A DNA stretch of 64,000 nucleotides, taken from the NCBI RefSeq assembly GCF_007655135.1, contig NC_045127.1, positions 39,567,538-39,631,537 on the forward strand. Reading direction: 5' to 3'. Of the stretch, positions 13,130-25,588 are shown piece after piece (within the stretch, counting starts at the first letter, position 1; the number at the start of each line of letters is the position of its first letter). The position numbers and the translations under genes are program-made. Below the pieces are notes generated by a model. That model worked only from the letters and a program-made list of their open reading frames with translations, was not told where the DNA came from and ran no database searches. Source of the stretch: Punica granatum (Eukaryota > Streptophyta > Magnoliopsida > Myrtales > Lythraceae).

Positions 13130-14385
13130 GACCACATACATCATATCTGTCTAGTTCTTTCTAAGCAAAGTCGAATGCTACATGCCTTTCAAAGCGGCCC
13201 ATAGCTAATTTTCATCGCGTGTATTGTTCTTGTTTTATCCATTTATGATAGAAAGATGTCTACTAAGCAACTCTGGTTCGTAACTGGATAATCACGTAAA
13301 TCCGACGAATAATTCACCACTTGTTTGCTTATTCTGTTTTCTTGCAGTTTGAGCTTGAATTCATAGGACACGGTTAGCACGGGGTCCAATGCTCCAACCA
13401 TTGATCATGGGGTCCAACGCCCCAACACACAAAGTGCGTGCGACTCGAGCATGGCATGGGGTCTATCTTCGAGTCACCGTTTCAATCCGAGTAGTGTCCA
13501 AGCAGAAGAGGACTCCAATCGGGGTGTGTGAAAAGAGATAGACAATTACCCGGGAGCTCGAACAGTCTCACGGTTATTTGGAGGGCAATTCGATCCTCCT
13601 GCGATCCGCCAGTTCAGTCGGACCCGACACCCCACTCTTTTGAGTCCGCGTCGCTTTAATTTTAATTACAATTTTCCAAACTCACGGTGAGTGCGAGCGG
13701 AATATTAGTCGAACTCAAATCGAACAGGATCAAATTATTGTATTTATATTTATTATTGAGAGTAAACTGTGAGAAATTTATTTGTACATTTTGTCTTGTA
13801 ATGATCCCGGTCGGAAAACGAGAGGTCCGAGAGTTGTGACCAGTCGAATCGGTTTATGGGTCCTTGCGATGAGCGGAACTAACGGATCATAGGCCCGGTC
13901 CACACGGTGAATCGGTTATCATGACCCGGTTAACTAAAACATGAAGATGATGGATGGATCCCTTGACACAAGAATCTGCTCCTCTTTCGGCCTTTTAATC
14001 CGAATTGATTGTTTTCATGAATTTGCGGTGTCAAACCGAGCGAGATGAGCCAAACCTAATTCACGCGGTAAATAAACTAAAAATAACAAACCTTAGACAA
14101 ACTAAAATACCGACAAGGCGTGCAGGATATAGGCCCACACATAACAGAACCCCCGAATTTGAAACTCCTGGTTCCACAAGATCATATGCATTATCAAACT
14201 AGGTGTATTCCTTACTCTTAGACCCAAGCAACTCACTAGCCCTTGACCTCCAAGTCGTTAACAGATTGTGACGACTCCTTATCACGCGCTTCCGTCGCGC
14301 ATCCCCCAGGAAGGTGGATACTCCCAAGCCATGTGATTAGTGCGAACGCATGCGGGCCCAAACAAAAAGAAATTCGGGTCCGCAG
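13130..14385 (+). repeat. Right arm of the inverted repeat; probable 5' LTR 3' portion of an Ogre/Tat-like element
   Basis: It is homologous in inverse orientation to 9570-10440. It ends at about 14381 in 'ggtccgca', a few bases before a tRNA-Arg-type primer site, as an LTR should. The 5' limit of the LTR is uncertain; a TG at 12641 ('tgacaaacac') is one candidate, which would make an LTR of about 1.7 kb. Confidence 0.55.
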
Positions 14386-14389
14386 AGCT

Positions 14390-14407
14390 TGGCGACTCCG
14401 CTGGGGA
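14390..14407 (+). promoter_or_regulatory. Primer binding site, tRNA-Arg type
   Basis: TGGCGACTCCGCTGGGGA is complementary, with one mismatch, to the 3' end of plant tRNA-Arg(ACG) with its CCA tail as I recall it. This primer type is known from the Ogre/Tat lineage of Ty3/gypsy elements. It marks the start of the internal region. Confidence 0.7.
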
Positions 14408-17400
14408 CTTTAGAGGGTCCAGGCTCAACCCCGTTTATATGTTTGCTATGTTTATTTTATTTATCGTTTTCACTTATTTTCTGCACATTTACTTTCTGCA
14501 CGTGCATTGTATATCATACAAACTCTAGGTTCATATGGGTCTCGTCCCACGACCGATACTAGAGTACAAGTAGATAGGGGTTCCGAGTAAGGGCACGCCG
14601 CACAGTTGGGCCGTCGATACAGCCCCCAAAGATCCTCGCCCGATTTCAAGGAGTTCACACCCTTGAGTCGGAAGACCCCATCCCTAAATAGCACGGTTCC
14701 TATAGTGTAAAGTGATGCATCATGCTATGCCTTCATGCCAGCCTCCAACCGACTTCATCAACTATCCATTGAGTCGGCCTACGGACTTGTTGAGTCTTTT
14801 TGTGTTTTAAGAGATGTACATGTACCTTCTCTTTTAAACTGTGGGCATTTTTTCTTGCAAACATGCATTACGTCTTTTAATTAAACTGTTAAGAGGTCAT
14901 TCATGGGGACAAATTTTTGAGCCAGTTTTCCTGTCATCTTGGTAGAGATGTCACGCTCAACCTCTCTTCCACACCTCGACTGCATCGCTCCGCCACTAGA
15001 CGAGATCGCCCGCATCTGGACGAGATTGCACCAAGTCAACCACGACTACACCGCCTTTGTCGGAGACATACCCCTATTGGCCACTCGCGGATGGACTGGA
15101 ATTTTCTAGGGGTCGCCATTACATTTTGGGATCCAATCCATGCCGTCTTCAACATTCAGGGCCCCGAGCTCACACTCACTATTGAGAAGTATCGAACCCT
15201 CATTGGCCGGACTGCAGTCACCCACAACATCGTGGAACTCAACTTCCACACTACCCGACCCACGTTGATCTCACACCTACTCGGGGTCCAAACAACTCAC
15301 ATACGCGCCGAACTCACATACTCCGGTAGCGCGGAGATAGCAATCGTGAAACTTCTCCTTTTGATCTAATCTTGGGTGCAGAGGGTCCAAGGAAACTTTC
15401 TTCGAAAAGATTTATGTCATGCTTTTCTACTATTGATCTTCAAGACCTTCTTATTCCCTCGCTCGTGGGATCTCATCGACGCGGCCTTGGGCGGTGTTGT
15501 CCTCTAAGTGGTCGGAGGGCGCGTGTATGAGGGAGCCCTCGTGGTTGAGATCATTAGGTCCCTCGACCGCTTTACGAGAACGCGCGATCGAAAGATAAGA
15601 GGATCACCAATCCTTTTGCAAATTTGATTTCAAAGCCATGCAAACCCCTTAGGCCTCGTACGTCGATTGTTTTGTGGTTACTACCTCTCGTGCGCGTGGA
15701 AAAACGCAAAATGTCCAAGTGGATGAAAATTTTTCGCGAAATGTCACTTAAGGACTTTAAGTGGCGTTTGCGTGGATGCCCCCGACCCCATGGCTTTTAG
15801 GTGTCTCGACTTTAACGGAGTCCCACTCGTGAGTAATGTGGAGTACCCCACTTAATCTCCAGCACGAGTAATGAGACAAATCAATGGCCTACAGATAGTC
15901 TCCGAGGATACAGTACGAACTAGGTTCAATCACACATGACGGGAGGACCAACCGTCAACAAATCGTCTGCGTGACATCGAACAAGTACTTGGCCACGTGG
16001 CGAATCGTGGTCGTTGAGCCTCCTTATTTCCCTGAGCATCTGACCCAAGGGGAGCAAGACATTCGAGCTACAAAGCAGTACGTCCTTCGCTTCTATTGTT
16101 GAGGTGCACTAGCACACAAGGATCTCACCGAGCCTCCGCAGGATAAGGTCAGCACATCTTCCAGGACACCTTCCTCTTTAGGCACAGCTACCTTGGTCGA
16201 GCTCACCAACACCAGAGCCAAGAAGGATCACCTTCGCCGAGAAGTCACTGAGAAAGATGAGGAACTCGCCAACCAGCATCAACTCCAAAGAGAACTCGCT
16301 CGTGCCCACTCCGAGCGAACGCCGCCTTGGAGAAGTCTAAGAATAGGGCTCGTGGAGGTCCCCACACACCATAGGATGATACATCCTTAAGGTCTCAGCC
16401 TAGAACCAGTGCTTTCCAAAGTGACGCTCGCTCGCACCCTAAGCGCAGTAAAAAACCGACTTAGGATTTTACTTTCAAAACTTGCCTCATACTTCGAACC
16501 TTTTCGTTAATGTGAATGGCCGGATTAGTATTTTCAAAGCTCACACATCCCATGCATTCTACCTATTTATTGTTTGCACCGCAGCTACGCATTCCTCGTA
16601 CAACAGGCGAGTGCCTACCTTTACGGGTAAACCATCCACGGTTTTCACCTCTCCACGGCGAGGCGGGCCACGACTAGGGGTCGAGTCCATCTTGGCCACC
16701 ACATCCCCGCATGATCAGATGAGTCGTCCCCATCTTTGTGGGTAGACCACATGCTGTCTTCACCTTTCCTCTGCGGCAAGGCGAGCCGCGACCCAAAGGC
16801 CGACCTACCTTTCCCGGCGAAGCTAATTCAAACTAACTTTCACGAGACTGAGCGCGTCCTCGACATGTCCCATGCACGTCCCTCTGCACAACCGAGAGCA
16901 TCACTGTGCAACCAAGCGTGCCCTTAATGCACCTCACGCACGTCCCTTAGCATTCTCGAAAGATGTCTACCATGCCAATTAATTCCTTGACGCTCCTCCA
17001 CTTGATATCTCGAGCGGCTAGCTGCACCCTCATTGCTCTCCTTCCTGTCATCGCAAGAAAGGCCCATTGAAGAGGCAAATCAAACCCCAATAATTGGAGT
17101 ACAAACCAACCCACCAATGGCACAAACATACAACGAGCATCGACCAAACGATCTTGATCAGGAGGACTCTTCCAAGGAATAAATCCGATCCCATCGGTGA
17201 AGACACGAGCTAAAGCTCATGGAAATGGCCCAGGACACCCCCGACCAGGCTAGTTTGCTCCTGGGCATGCTTTGCCCAACTCTCAAGCAACTTTCCTGGT
17301 CCTTCATCGTGCCTTTCCTCTTGTATTTTCGGGGAACGCTCATCGAATCAATCAATCAAACTTTGTTAGAAGAATCCAGTTCCTAGGAACTTCAACATCA

Positions 17401-17580
17401 AGACCCAGCCCTCCCTCTGCAAAGATCATAACGACAGCTCCCATAGATAGAGCATAGCCCAGCCCATCCGCCACGGGAATTGTAAGCTTTGTCGCATCTC
17501 TGATCGAAGAATGAGCCCCAACTCGCCCTCCGCTATGGCCACCAGCTAATCGCTGGAGCAATACGCACCCCATGAGCACA
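14408..17580 (+). pseudogene. Ogre/Tat-like retrotransposon gag-region remnant, frameshifted
   Basis: A reading frame at 14917-15369 contains the phrase FWDPIHAVFNIQGPELTLT. This resembles the FWDP-x(n)-F-x(n)-E-L-x-PT-x-EE block found near the N-terminus of plant Ogre-like gag polyproteins and related plant proteins. Further pieces in other frames follow: about 15690-15850 is gag-like, 16193-16390 is a charged Glu/Arg-rich coiled-coil segment (LRREVTEKDEELANQHQLQ), and 17150-17460 is another degenerate piece. Stops and frame changes separate them. No protease, reverse transcriptase or 3' LTR was recognised downstream, so the element is truncated after gag. Function is lost. Confidence 0.55.
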
Positions 17581-18205
17581 CCCTTTCTTAAACCCCCTTT
17601 TTTATTTTATCTTATTTTAATGCAATCCCAAATGGCTCCCGGCCAGAACGCACCCCTTAAAAGGGGCATTAGGATAGTCTCAATGACGCTTTTTTAGTTT
17701 TGTTAGGCCTGTTCAACTCACTTGTCCTCGTGGGATTCGGCTCTTCGAGCCTTCCCTAGAACGGCTGCGTCTACCTATTTGCACCTCTAGAAAAGTACAC
17801 TTATGTGACCCCCAACCACGGTATAACCACTCTAGTGTGGTGATGACCAGACTCCCAAAAGCAAATATCCCCCACGTGCAGCACCCCATGGATCATGCGA
17901 TGGACGATGGGATTTCCCATGGGTTCACTTCATATTTTCTTACCACACTTTCCACCCTATATTCGCATAATGCATAATCTTCTTTGTCGTCTTTCACAAG
18001 ATACGCCGGTCGAAGGAGAAGAGTGATGCGCGGGTTCACTCTTCCTTGGGAACTCTTCTTGGGTTTTTTTCCTTATACTTCGCTCGGGGAAGGGCCAGAC
18101 CAAGAGTTACCCCTCCTACGAAGCCGATGAAGGAGGCGATCGAGCAAACTACTCAGCACTGACGCAATCGACTCCCTCGAAATCGAACATCGCCTCGGTA
18201 GATGA
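17581..18205. other. End of the retroelement remnant, no gene
   Basis: Moderately GC-rich DNA continuous in style with the gag remnant. It stops abruptly near 18205, where AT-rich satellite DNA begins. I see no LTR, polypurine tract or target duplication that would define the end exactly. Confidence 0.4.
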
Positions 18206-19725
18206 CTCAACAATATTATATATTATATATAGATTTGATAATGGGTTGAAAAAATAATAGTAGTAGTAATAATAATAATAATAACCACGACAATTATAAC
18301 CCTGCTTTATACCATTTGATAATGAGCTTACGGAGTAGGGGCAATTGTAATAGCAGCAGCAGCAGTAGTAATAGTAGCAGTAGTAGTAGTAATAATAATA
18401 ATAATATAATAGATTTCCACTTTGGAAAGTAGATATCTTTATAGATTTATAGATATAGATCTCAAAAGATAATTATTTATTTTATTTAAACAATGCAAAC
18501 AAAATTGCTATCAATTCAAATGTAAATGGTTTATTATATATGAAAGGTCTTTCAATGAGTAGTCTCGAATTTGAGATTTTTGACGAATGGCGTAATATAG
18601 TAGATGACCCAATAATATTATATATAGATTGATAATGAGCTTACGAAGTAGTGGTAGTTGTAATAATAATAATAATAATAATAATAGATTCCAATTTTGA
18701 AAATTATTTATTATTTATAGATTTATAGATGTAGAACTCAAATATAATAATTTATTGTATTTAGACTCTTACGTCACAAATTATTATCTATAAATAAATA
18801 ATGGGCTTATGAAGCGGTAGTAGTAAAAAATTATAATAATAATGATGATGATGATGATGAAGACGACGACGACGACGACTATGATAGCCCTAACAATTAT
18901 CCTATTTGATAATGGGCTTACAATGTTGTAGTAGTAGTTGTAATAATAATAAAGGGAAATGTCAAATTTGGTTCTCAACCTTTAACTCTTTTTCTATCCT
19001 AGTCCTAAATCTTTTTTTGGCTGGATTTTATCCACAATCTTTTCCACGCAGTATGAGTTCAGTCATTTCATCCAAAATTCCGTCTATTTTCCCTAACATG
19101 TATATTCGTCAAATGAGAGTGTGCGACAGATCACTGCTACTCTAAACCGGTTGTTATAGAGTAAATTAGATCCTTTTTTCAATTAGACCCGTAAACCGGA
19201 CTAAGATATTTTCGGTTCTTTTAGGATTCTAACCATATATCGGTGCGTGAGACGATGAAAGAGAAGTGATGGCTGGAATCCTAAAAGAACCGGAAATATC
19301 TTAGTTCGATTTACGAATCTGATTAAAAAAAATTCAATTTGCTCTATAACAACCGGTTTAGAATAACTGTGATTTGTCGCGCAAGTGGTGCACTCTCATT
19401 TAATGAATATATATCAGGGAAAATGGACAGAATTTTGGACGGAAGGACTGAACTCATACCGCGTGAAAAAGATTGAGGACGAAATCCAGCCAAAGAAAAG
19501 GTTTAGGACTAAGATAGAAAAAGAACTAAAGGTTGAGGACCAAATTTGACCTTTTCCCTAATAATAACCACGACAATTATAACCCTGCAATTATCCCATT
19601 TGATAATGGGCTTATGAAGTAGTAGTAATTGCAACAGAAGAAGTCGTAGTAGTAGATGACTTTGCTATTACATATTACATATTATATAGATATATTGATT
19701 GATAATGGGCTTACAAAATAGTAGT

Positions 19726-19756
<31 letters not shown>

Positions 19757-19980
19757 TCGATTCTTATTTTGGAAATTAGATATTATTTATAGATTTATAG
19801 ATATAATCTCAAATATAATAATTTATTGCATTTAGGCAATACAATTAAAGTAGCTCTCAATATAAATGTACGGTTTCTTACATAAAGACAAACGAAATGT
19901 CTTTCAATAGTCTTGAATTTAAAATTTTGGACAAATTGCGCAATGTCGTTGATGATCCAGCAATTATATTGTAATATATA
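18206..19980 (+). repeat. Tandem satellite array with embedded (TAA)n microsatellites
   Basis: Several units repeat the order 'gataatgggcttac', 'gaagtagtggtagttg', (TAA)n, 'ttttggaaattagatat', 'atagatttatagatat', 'tttattgtatttaggc', 'aggtctttcaatga', and 'gatgaccca(ata)'. Units start near 18235, 18625, 18785, 18895 and 19600. They differ in length because of deletions and microsatellite size; the fullest span about 390-410 bp. One unit is split by the MITE at 18953-19559. Confidence 0.75.
18953..19559. mobile_element. Fold-back MITE, 607 bp, with 8-bp flanking repeat
   Basis: The two halves are inverted copies of about 280 bases joined by a short loop (around 19237-19272). The ends read AGGGAAATGTCAAATTTGG and the complement CCAAATTTGACCTTTTCCCT. 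Inner landmarks such as 'aaccggttgttatagag', 'ttcggttcttttaggat' and 'gactgaactcat' occur in both arms. AATAATAA flanks both sides (18945-18952 and 19560-19567), but since the target is a (TAA)n run the duplication is only suggestive. No coding capacity, so it is a non-autonomous DNA element. Confidence 0.88.
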
Positions 19981-20159
19981 GATGCGTCCTTTGGCGCACT
20001 GGAGCCACAATGCAATGTAATGCAATGCAAATGCTGCGCAACTTGATAACTTGCATAATAGAATTGACTTGTATTGGTACGGGCTGGCAACAAATGAATG
20101 ATAGCTGTGTGCGATGTGGTGTCTAGCTGGCTATGGTCACAACTGGACATACATTTCTT

Positions 20160-20189
20160 TTTCCTTTTCTTTTAGAAGCACACTATATA

Positions 20190-20221
<32 letters not shown>

Positions 20222-20222
20222 C
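20160..20222. repeat. (AT)n-rich microsatellite
   Basis: Long TATATA runs interrupted by a TTT; low complexity only. Confidence 0.9.
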
Positions 20223-20229
20223 CGTTATA

Positions 20230-20610
20230 AGCATTGACAAGTAAATGTATATATCTCACGTGGATGAGACAAAGAAAAATAATTGAATTTACTTGAGACT
20301 TGAATAATAACGCCTAATAGTTTGAGTTTTTAGGTAAAAACGGATCTGAGAGTCCATATTAGTCAAATAAAAATTTAATATGGTATCAGAATTTTATTGA
20401 GGACGAGTTTAAGGATGTGACGCGTGTAAGCATTAAAAAAGAGATCACACATTGCCAAATGGGGGTGAATGTTGAAAAGTAAAAATTAATGCCTTACATG
20501 AGTTAGAGAGAGAAAATAATTGGATTTATGTAACTTATCTACTATTACTTATCTCTTGAACTTATAGGTGAAAATGAATCTAAAACCATATAAAGCCATG
20601 AAAATTTAGT
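20230..20610 (+). mobile_element. Degenerate TRIM retroelement
   Basis: TGGTATCAGA at 20381-20390 fits the plant initiator tRNA-Met primer site. It lies between two related segments, about 20230-20380 and about 20468-20610. Both carry similar 'gagaaaataattggattta(c/t)' and 'gttt/cttataggtgaaaa' phrases and so look like diverged short LTRs. The internal region is under 100 bases and cannot code. Limits are approximate because the LTR ends are decayed. Confidence 0.5.
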
Positions 20611-20819
20611 AACAACCTAGGCTCATGTCTGTACTACAAAAACACTGGACATATATTTCAGTTTTGCACTTGGGTACAGTGGCCAGCCTTTCTTTGCCGT
20701 CTGTACAGTTCAGGAAGCGCATCCTGACATGTGGCCATGATAAGCAGTTAAACCCACCGTACAATTTTTATATAGCGGATTGTTTCGATTCAAATTAATC
20801 TAGAACTATTATATTTTTG

Positions 20820-21105
20820 AATATCATGATATATATTGAAAGAATTAATTAATTACATACCTCCATTGGTTTTCCTTATTCAAGGTTGATGACTGGATCC
20901 ACACTTTTTTGCCCGTGGAAAAGCACAAAAAGAAATTAATCCAATTCGAATTGAATTAACCGATATCTATTACATTTCTAAATATCATAATATATATTGA
21001 AAAAATTAATTAATTATATACCTACATTGGTTTTCCTTTTTCAAGGTTGATGACAGGATCCACACATTTTTGCCCGTGGAAAAGCACAAAAAGAAAATAA
21101 TAAAG
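20820..21105 (+). repeat. Tandem duplication, period 161 bp
   Basis: The segment starting 'aatatcatgatatatattga' at 20820 is repeated from 20981. It includes 'ggttttcctt', 'aaggttgatgac', 'ggatccacac' and 'gcccgtggaaaagcacaaaa'. The second copy breaks off near 21100 before the 3' end of the neighbouring gene. Confidence 0.85.
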
Positions 21106-21445
21106 GTGTAACGCAATTGTATTCGCTTTTACTTGAGCTTTGAAATGTTGCATGTTTGATACTTGTTACTTGAGCACTAAATGTTGCATGTTCGATACTT
21201 GTTGCGGAACTACTCATATTCGCGAGGTGTGGCGCAATAGTGTCCGACTCACTAATGTCTCTGCACTGCACTGCAGTAGCTAGCCACTAACCTTTCAAAG
21301 GTAAAGAGAAGAGCCCAAAAGCATTAGCATTTACATTCAGACAAGTCTTACAGTTTCTCGCATTTGGCACTAAACATCTGCACTTCCATCATCGGCACAC
21401 TTTTGCATGCTTCCACCTAAACATATTCACTTACCCTACTCTGTT

Positions 21446-24400
21446 TCAGAGCTCCGTTTTGACCTGAGCCCCCTCAGCATTTCCATATTCTGTTACCTTC
21501 TTCACGATATCGCTGGAGACAATGGCCCCTCCATGGTACCCATCCATGAGCAACTTCCCGATCTTGGCACGCCATTCGGATGTGTCTTTCTCCATCTCCT
21601 TCTGTCGATCATGAACCACCCGGTCGCAATAGTTCAGCATTGTCCCTAACCCACTATTTGGCTTCCATCCATATTGCATCAACACCCTCGCTTCTCCTTC
21701 AGTCAAGTCTTCTCCAACCTAAAGTCAGAGATAACGACACGATTATCTCACAACAAAAGATTAAGGGGGGGAACAAAAGAACAAATGAGATGAGATGAGA
21801 ATGATTTCCATGAGCTAAGCTAGAATCTTATTATATGATCCATCTATATCCGCAACAATATTTAATAATGAGCTAGAATATCCCGTAACTTCAGTTGTGA
21901 AGCTGAAATTGAATCAGTTTTCACAGAGAAGCACAAATTAATGTCATCTGAACAAAATATCAGAAGGCAGTGAACAGGAAAATAAAAGAAAGAACAAGGA
22001 GAGGAAGTCAGTACTGTCAAAACTTTGTTCTCAATAAGGGAGATCCTGCTACAGCTAGTGAGCTTCATGGCAATAACCAACCGCTTGACCTGCCAGGCAA
22101 TGGACAGTGAGTCTACCAGCTCAAAGAAGTAGGTGGCGTAGCCATATTCTGGGCGTTCCAGCACTATTCTGAACTCAAAATGGAAAAAAGGCAAAACATG
22201 TCAATCATTTGAAAGAGAAGACGAAAGAATGGGGTCTAATTTGTATGCCTCGAGTTGGTGAGCATGCACCTCTTATGCCTCTCAAAAACGAATATGAATG
22301 ATCGGAGTTCCCGAGACCAACCCCATTCAACTGGCCACTTGCGAAATTGCAGATAACGGGTCTGCAGTGAAAACGAAGTGATTACTTAGATAATCACAGC
22401 AGCCCAACAATTCATGGCATCTTGTCTGAAAACAATTAGAAAGAAAAGGAAAATAACCTGTTCCACCAGCGAGAACAAACAAGCCAAACAATAAGTAGTT
22501 TTTGTATCCTTTCTGCTCTTAGGTAAACCTATCTTCAAAAACGACTGGCGCTGAAAGAACAGCTGCAGTACAAACCAACATAAGCATTCATATCTTAGAA
22601 AAGACTAAGACAGAGATAACCCTTATCATTTTATCTGGAACACTCACGTTTCAGCCACAGTCAAGTCTTCCACCTACACAAGGAGTGCCTAATCTATTTC
22701 CAAATTTGTGACTTCTCATGTTTTCATGAAGATAAGACCGTAACTGAACACCCAAGCAGGTATGACAATTCATTGATAAATCTGGTACTAGTGATAATCC
22801 TCGGTCCCCATCGACAAAGAAAATGACAATGCAAAATGATAAAATAAACACTTTTCACATCAAGCGTTTTGAGAACAATTAACCTAGACATTCACCGTAT
22901 TCATGATGCCTATATTGAATTTAATAATTTCAGTAAAATCAGATGAGGTAAAATTGAATGAACATATATCAAGTGAGACGATCAAAGTGCAGTGTAGAAC
23001 AGATGGCAAGTACTGGCAAACCTTAGATATAACATCTTCCAGCTCCGTAAATCCACCTTTTTCAGAAGACTCATCCAGGGGTTCATCATTCTCCACATCC
23101 CCATAGAGCTTAAGTTCATCCATTGAAACCCCATTATCAAGCAATACCTGTGGAAAAATGCGACATGAAACTCACCACCCTATTTAAAAGAGGAAGAAAA
23201 AGGATTGTGATACCCGTAGGAGTCCTGGCGCATCTTCTTCCAGCACAGTTTCGATTGAATCCCTGAAACCATGTAAAATGAGATCCTCACTACATTCGAC
23301 CATAGCTTATATGAAGGAAAGCTATGAATGGTTGGAGTTATCTGAGGAACTTAGCCTTACGTGACAGTCTTTCTTCTTGTCTGGAGACGCTTAATGCTTA
23401 TAGGATCTACAAATTTCATAACTGCAGGAATCTTTTCTGAGGAAGTCAAATCTCTAGTCAACCAGTCACACTTCTTAAGATGATCTGACCCAGAATTGGT
23501 ATGCTGAGTCAGCAAATTCATACGTTCGCGCAGAAACATGTGGTCCAACTTGTCTTCAAACAGACGATCATGTTCCTCTTCCCTCTTCACTAATGACGCA
23601 TTAAAGGTGAAGTTACCCACAGTGTCACATCTTGAACCAAGCACTTCACTATGATCTGAAGGTTCGGTTTTGACTTCGAAAGCAGTCCTCATGGTTGAAT
23701 TAGAAAAATCATTGACAGGCACGTGATCACTCCCACTGCAACTTTTCACTTTTGAGGGCTTCCTCTTCCATGAGGATGTCCCTTCACTTGCTTGTGCTTC
23801 CACATTCAATCTTAGTTCAGCAGATACAGCCACCTTAGCGTCAGTGTAACCAGGCAGTGTGGAACAGCGATTATCTTTACAAGGTATCCCAACAAAAGTG
23901 CCACTGCGCAAACTTCCATAAATATCAGAACACTGACTTTCTCCAAAGCCATGTAGCTTATTTCCAGTTCTAGATTCTGCAGAAATAGGATGGATCACTT
24001 CATCGTCTCTCCTGGCAACACGATCTGCCAAGTCTTCCCCAGTGCCCTGTGCAATATATATAGGATTAATTTACTGCATTAGAGCAGAAGAAGAAGCAAT
24101 AAGCAATTAACAAGAGGATGCATAGAGCATGTCACAGTGAGAGACTGAGCCAGAAAAAGAAAAGCTTGTTTTGGACATTTATCTTCATTAAACTGACAAA
24201 AAACTTGTCAAGAATGGTGATTGTAAACGAAAATTCTGCACTCAGAATCTCCTTACCAGAGAATCACAGTGCACCTCCTCCTTAACATGACCTATCCTGA
24301 ATAAAATACCATACGAAATGTGTAGCATCAGTCTCACGTGTGATGACTTATGGTGGTTTTAAAAGGAGAAACAAAGCAACTCACAATGATGGTTTCTCAT

Positions 24401-25579
24401 AGACTTGGGAGATGCATGAGTAGGAATCATTCATACGAAGAAGCTGCCTGCTTGCAAGCAGCATTTTCCCACGTTGTATCAGGGGGACATGATCAAGTTT
24501 ATCAGACAATTTATCATCATCTTGAACCTTGCCATTCCGTTCAGTTAATTCAGCATTTGAGGCTGATAATGCAGTCCTGTGATGGCTCAGCAAGTCATTT
24601 TCATCGGAAGGTTCTGCTTTGACTTTCCCAGAATCCAGAAGCTCGGAGGTATTGCCATAAATTTTGGGTTTAGGTGCATTCTTCTCGGCACAACGAGCAC
24701 TCTCTTGGGAGGATGATGAGCACATAAAATCAGGTCCCTGAAATGAAACATGATTTGGGAACTCTGCAGGTTCAGTGTCCAGGCAGTAGTCTGGTTGCTG
24801 AAAACAATGATTTTATGTAGATGTCTTCCAGTAGCATCATTGGAAAAAAGCATAAATACATTACTCATGCAAAGAGTGGAAGCAACATTTTTTTCTTTTC
24901 TGCCAATGTCATCTGACTTTGTTGCCCTCAAAACACTGCCTTACATACCCGCTGAAAACCCTGCAAAGTCAAATGTATCGTGCAGGACAGAAAGCCAGTT
25001 CAAGCTTCAACTGGAAACTAAGCTAAGCTAACCTAAGTCAAATGTACTGTGCAGGAAAGAAAGCCAGTTCAAGCTTCAACTGGAAGCTAAACCTAAGCAA
25101 CCTAACCTAACCTAAGAGCAAGGAACTGAGCCCAAAGTGAAAGAAATATGGTCATTATGGATCAGAGTCAAGCACAGTACACTGATTGCATGCATTAATT
25201 CATAACATTATCAACAGCCGATGATATGCTATTAGCATCATGACTATTAGTGACAGCCTTCGCATGCTTTTCAATTAAAATTAAAAGGAAAAAGAAAAGC
25301 ACCTGCAGATCAAAATGCTCATATTCTTCTTGCTTAAGAGCAAGAGAGCTGACAACAGGCCTGTGGAAATGAATACGAGAATGAGACTTTTTATCTTAGG
25401 CCCTACCCCAGAGGAAATTGAACACCCAATGCCACATGGACTTGTACAAAAATGCTAACTTGAGATGGAGCGAGGCTAACTTACAAAAGATCTTGTTCGC
25501 CTTCTCTCCCGGTTACAGCAGAAGAAAGGTGAAGAGAACCCGAGTGCGGCATGACAGGAGACATCCTGCCAACAAGCAT
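21446..25579 (-). CDS. Conserved plant protein of unknown function, 696 aa, 11 coding exons
   Basis: I do not know a name for this protein. Coding exons, in transcript order: 25579-25485, 25360-25303, 24797-24385, 24296-24257, 24046-23361, 23262-23214, 23147-23022, 22562-22458, 22361-22270, 22168-22015, 21718-21446. All introns are GT-AG, phases match at every junction, and the total is 2091 nt (697 codons with stop). The start is the first ATG in its exon (protein begins MLVGRMSPVMPHSG). Residues about 50-430 are hydrophilic and acidic, with VKAEP, VKEEV, VKTEP and VKREE (psi-K-x-E) and two DKLDH-x4-R modules. From about residue 440 the protein becomes compact and well ordered: LLDNGVSMDELKLYGDVEND, then YLQFRKWPVEWGWSRELRSF, RIVLERPEYGYATYFFELVD and a C-terminus with GWKPNSGLGTMLNYCDRVVH. 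I recall close homologues of this C-terminal half across dicots. A nuclear, SUMO-modified regulatory role is inference only. Confidence 0.85.
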
Positions 25580-25588
25580 TTCAGTGCC

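Noticed and set aside
20381..20392. Primer site as part of a full LTR retrotransposon
   Set aside because: The internal region is under 100 bp and no gag or pol similarity lies nearby, so it is listed only as a degenerate TRIM.
22651..22851. Possible extra coding exon in the unknown gene
   Set aside because: The flanking exons (23022 and 22562) join in phase without it, and it lacks a matching acceptor and donor pair.
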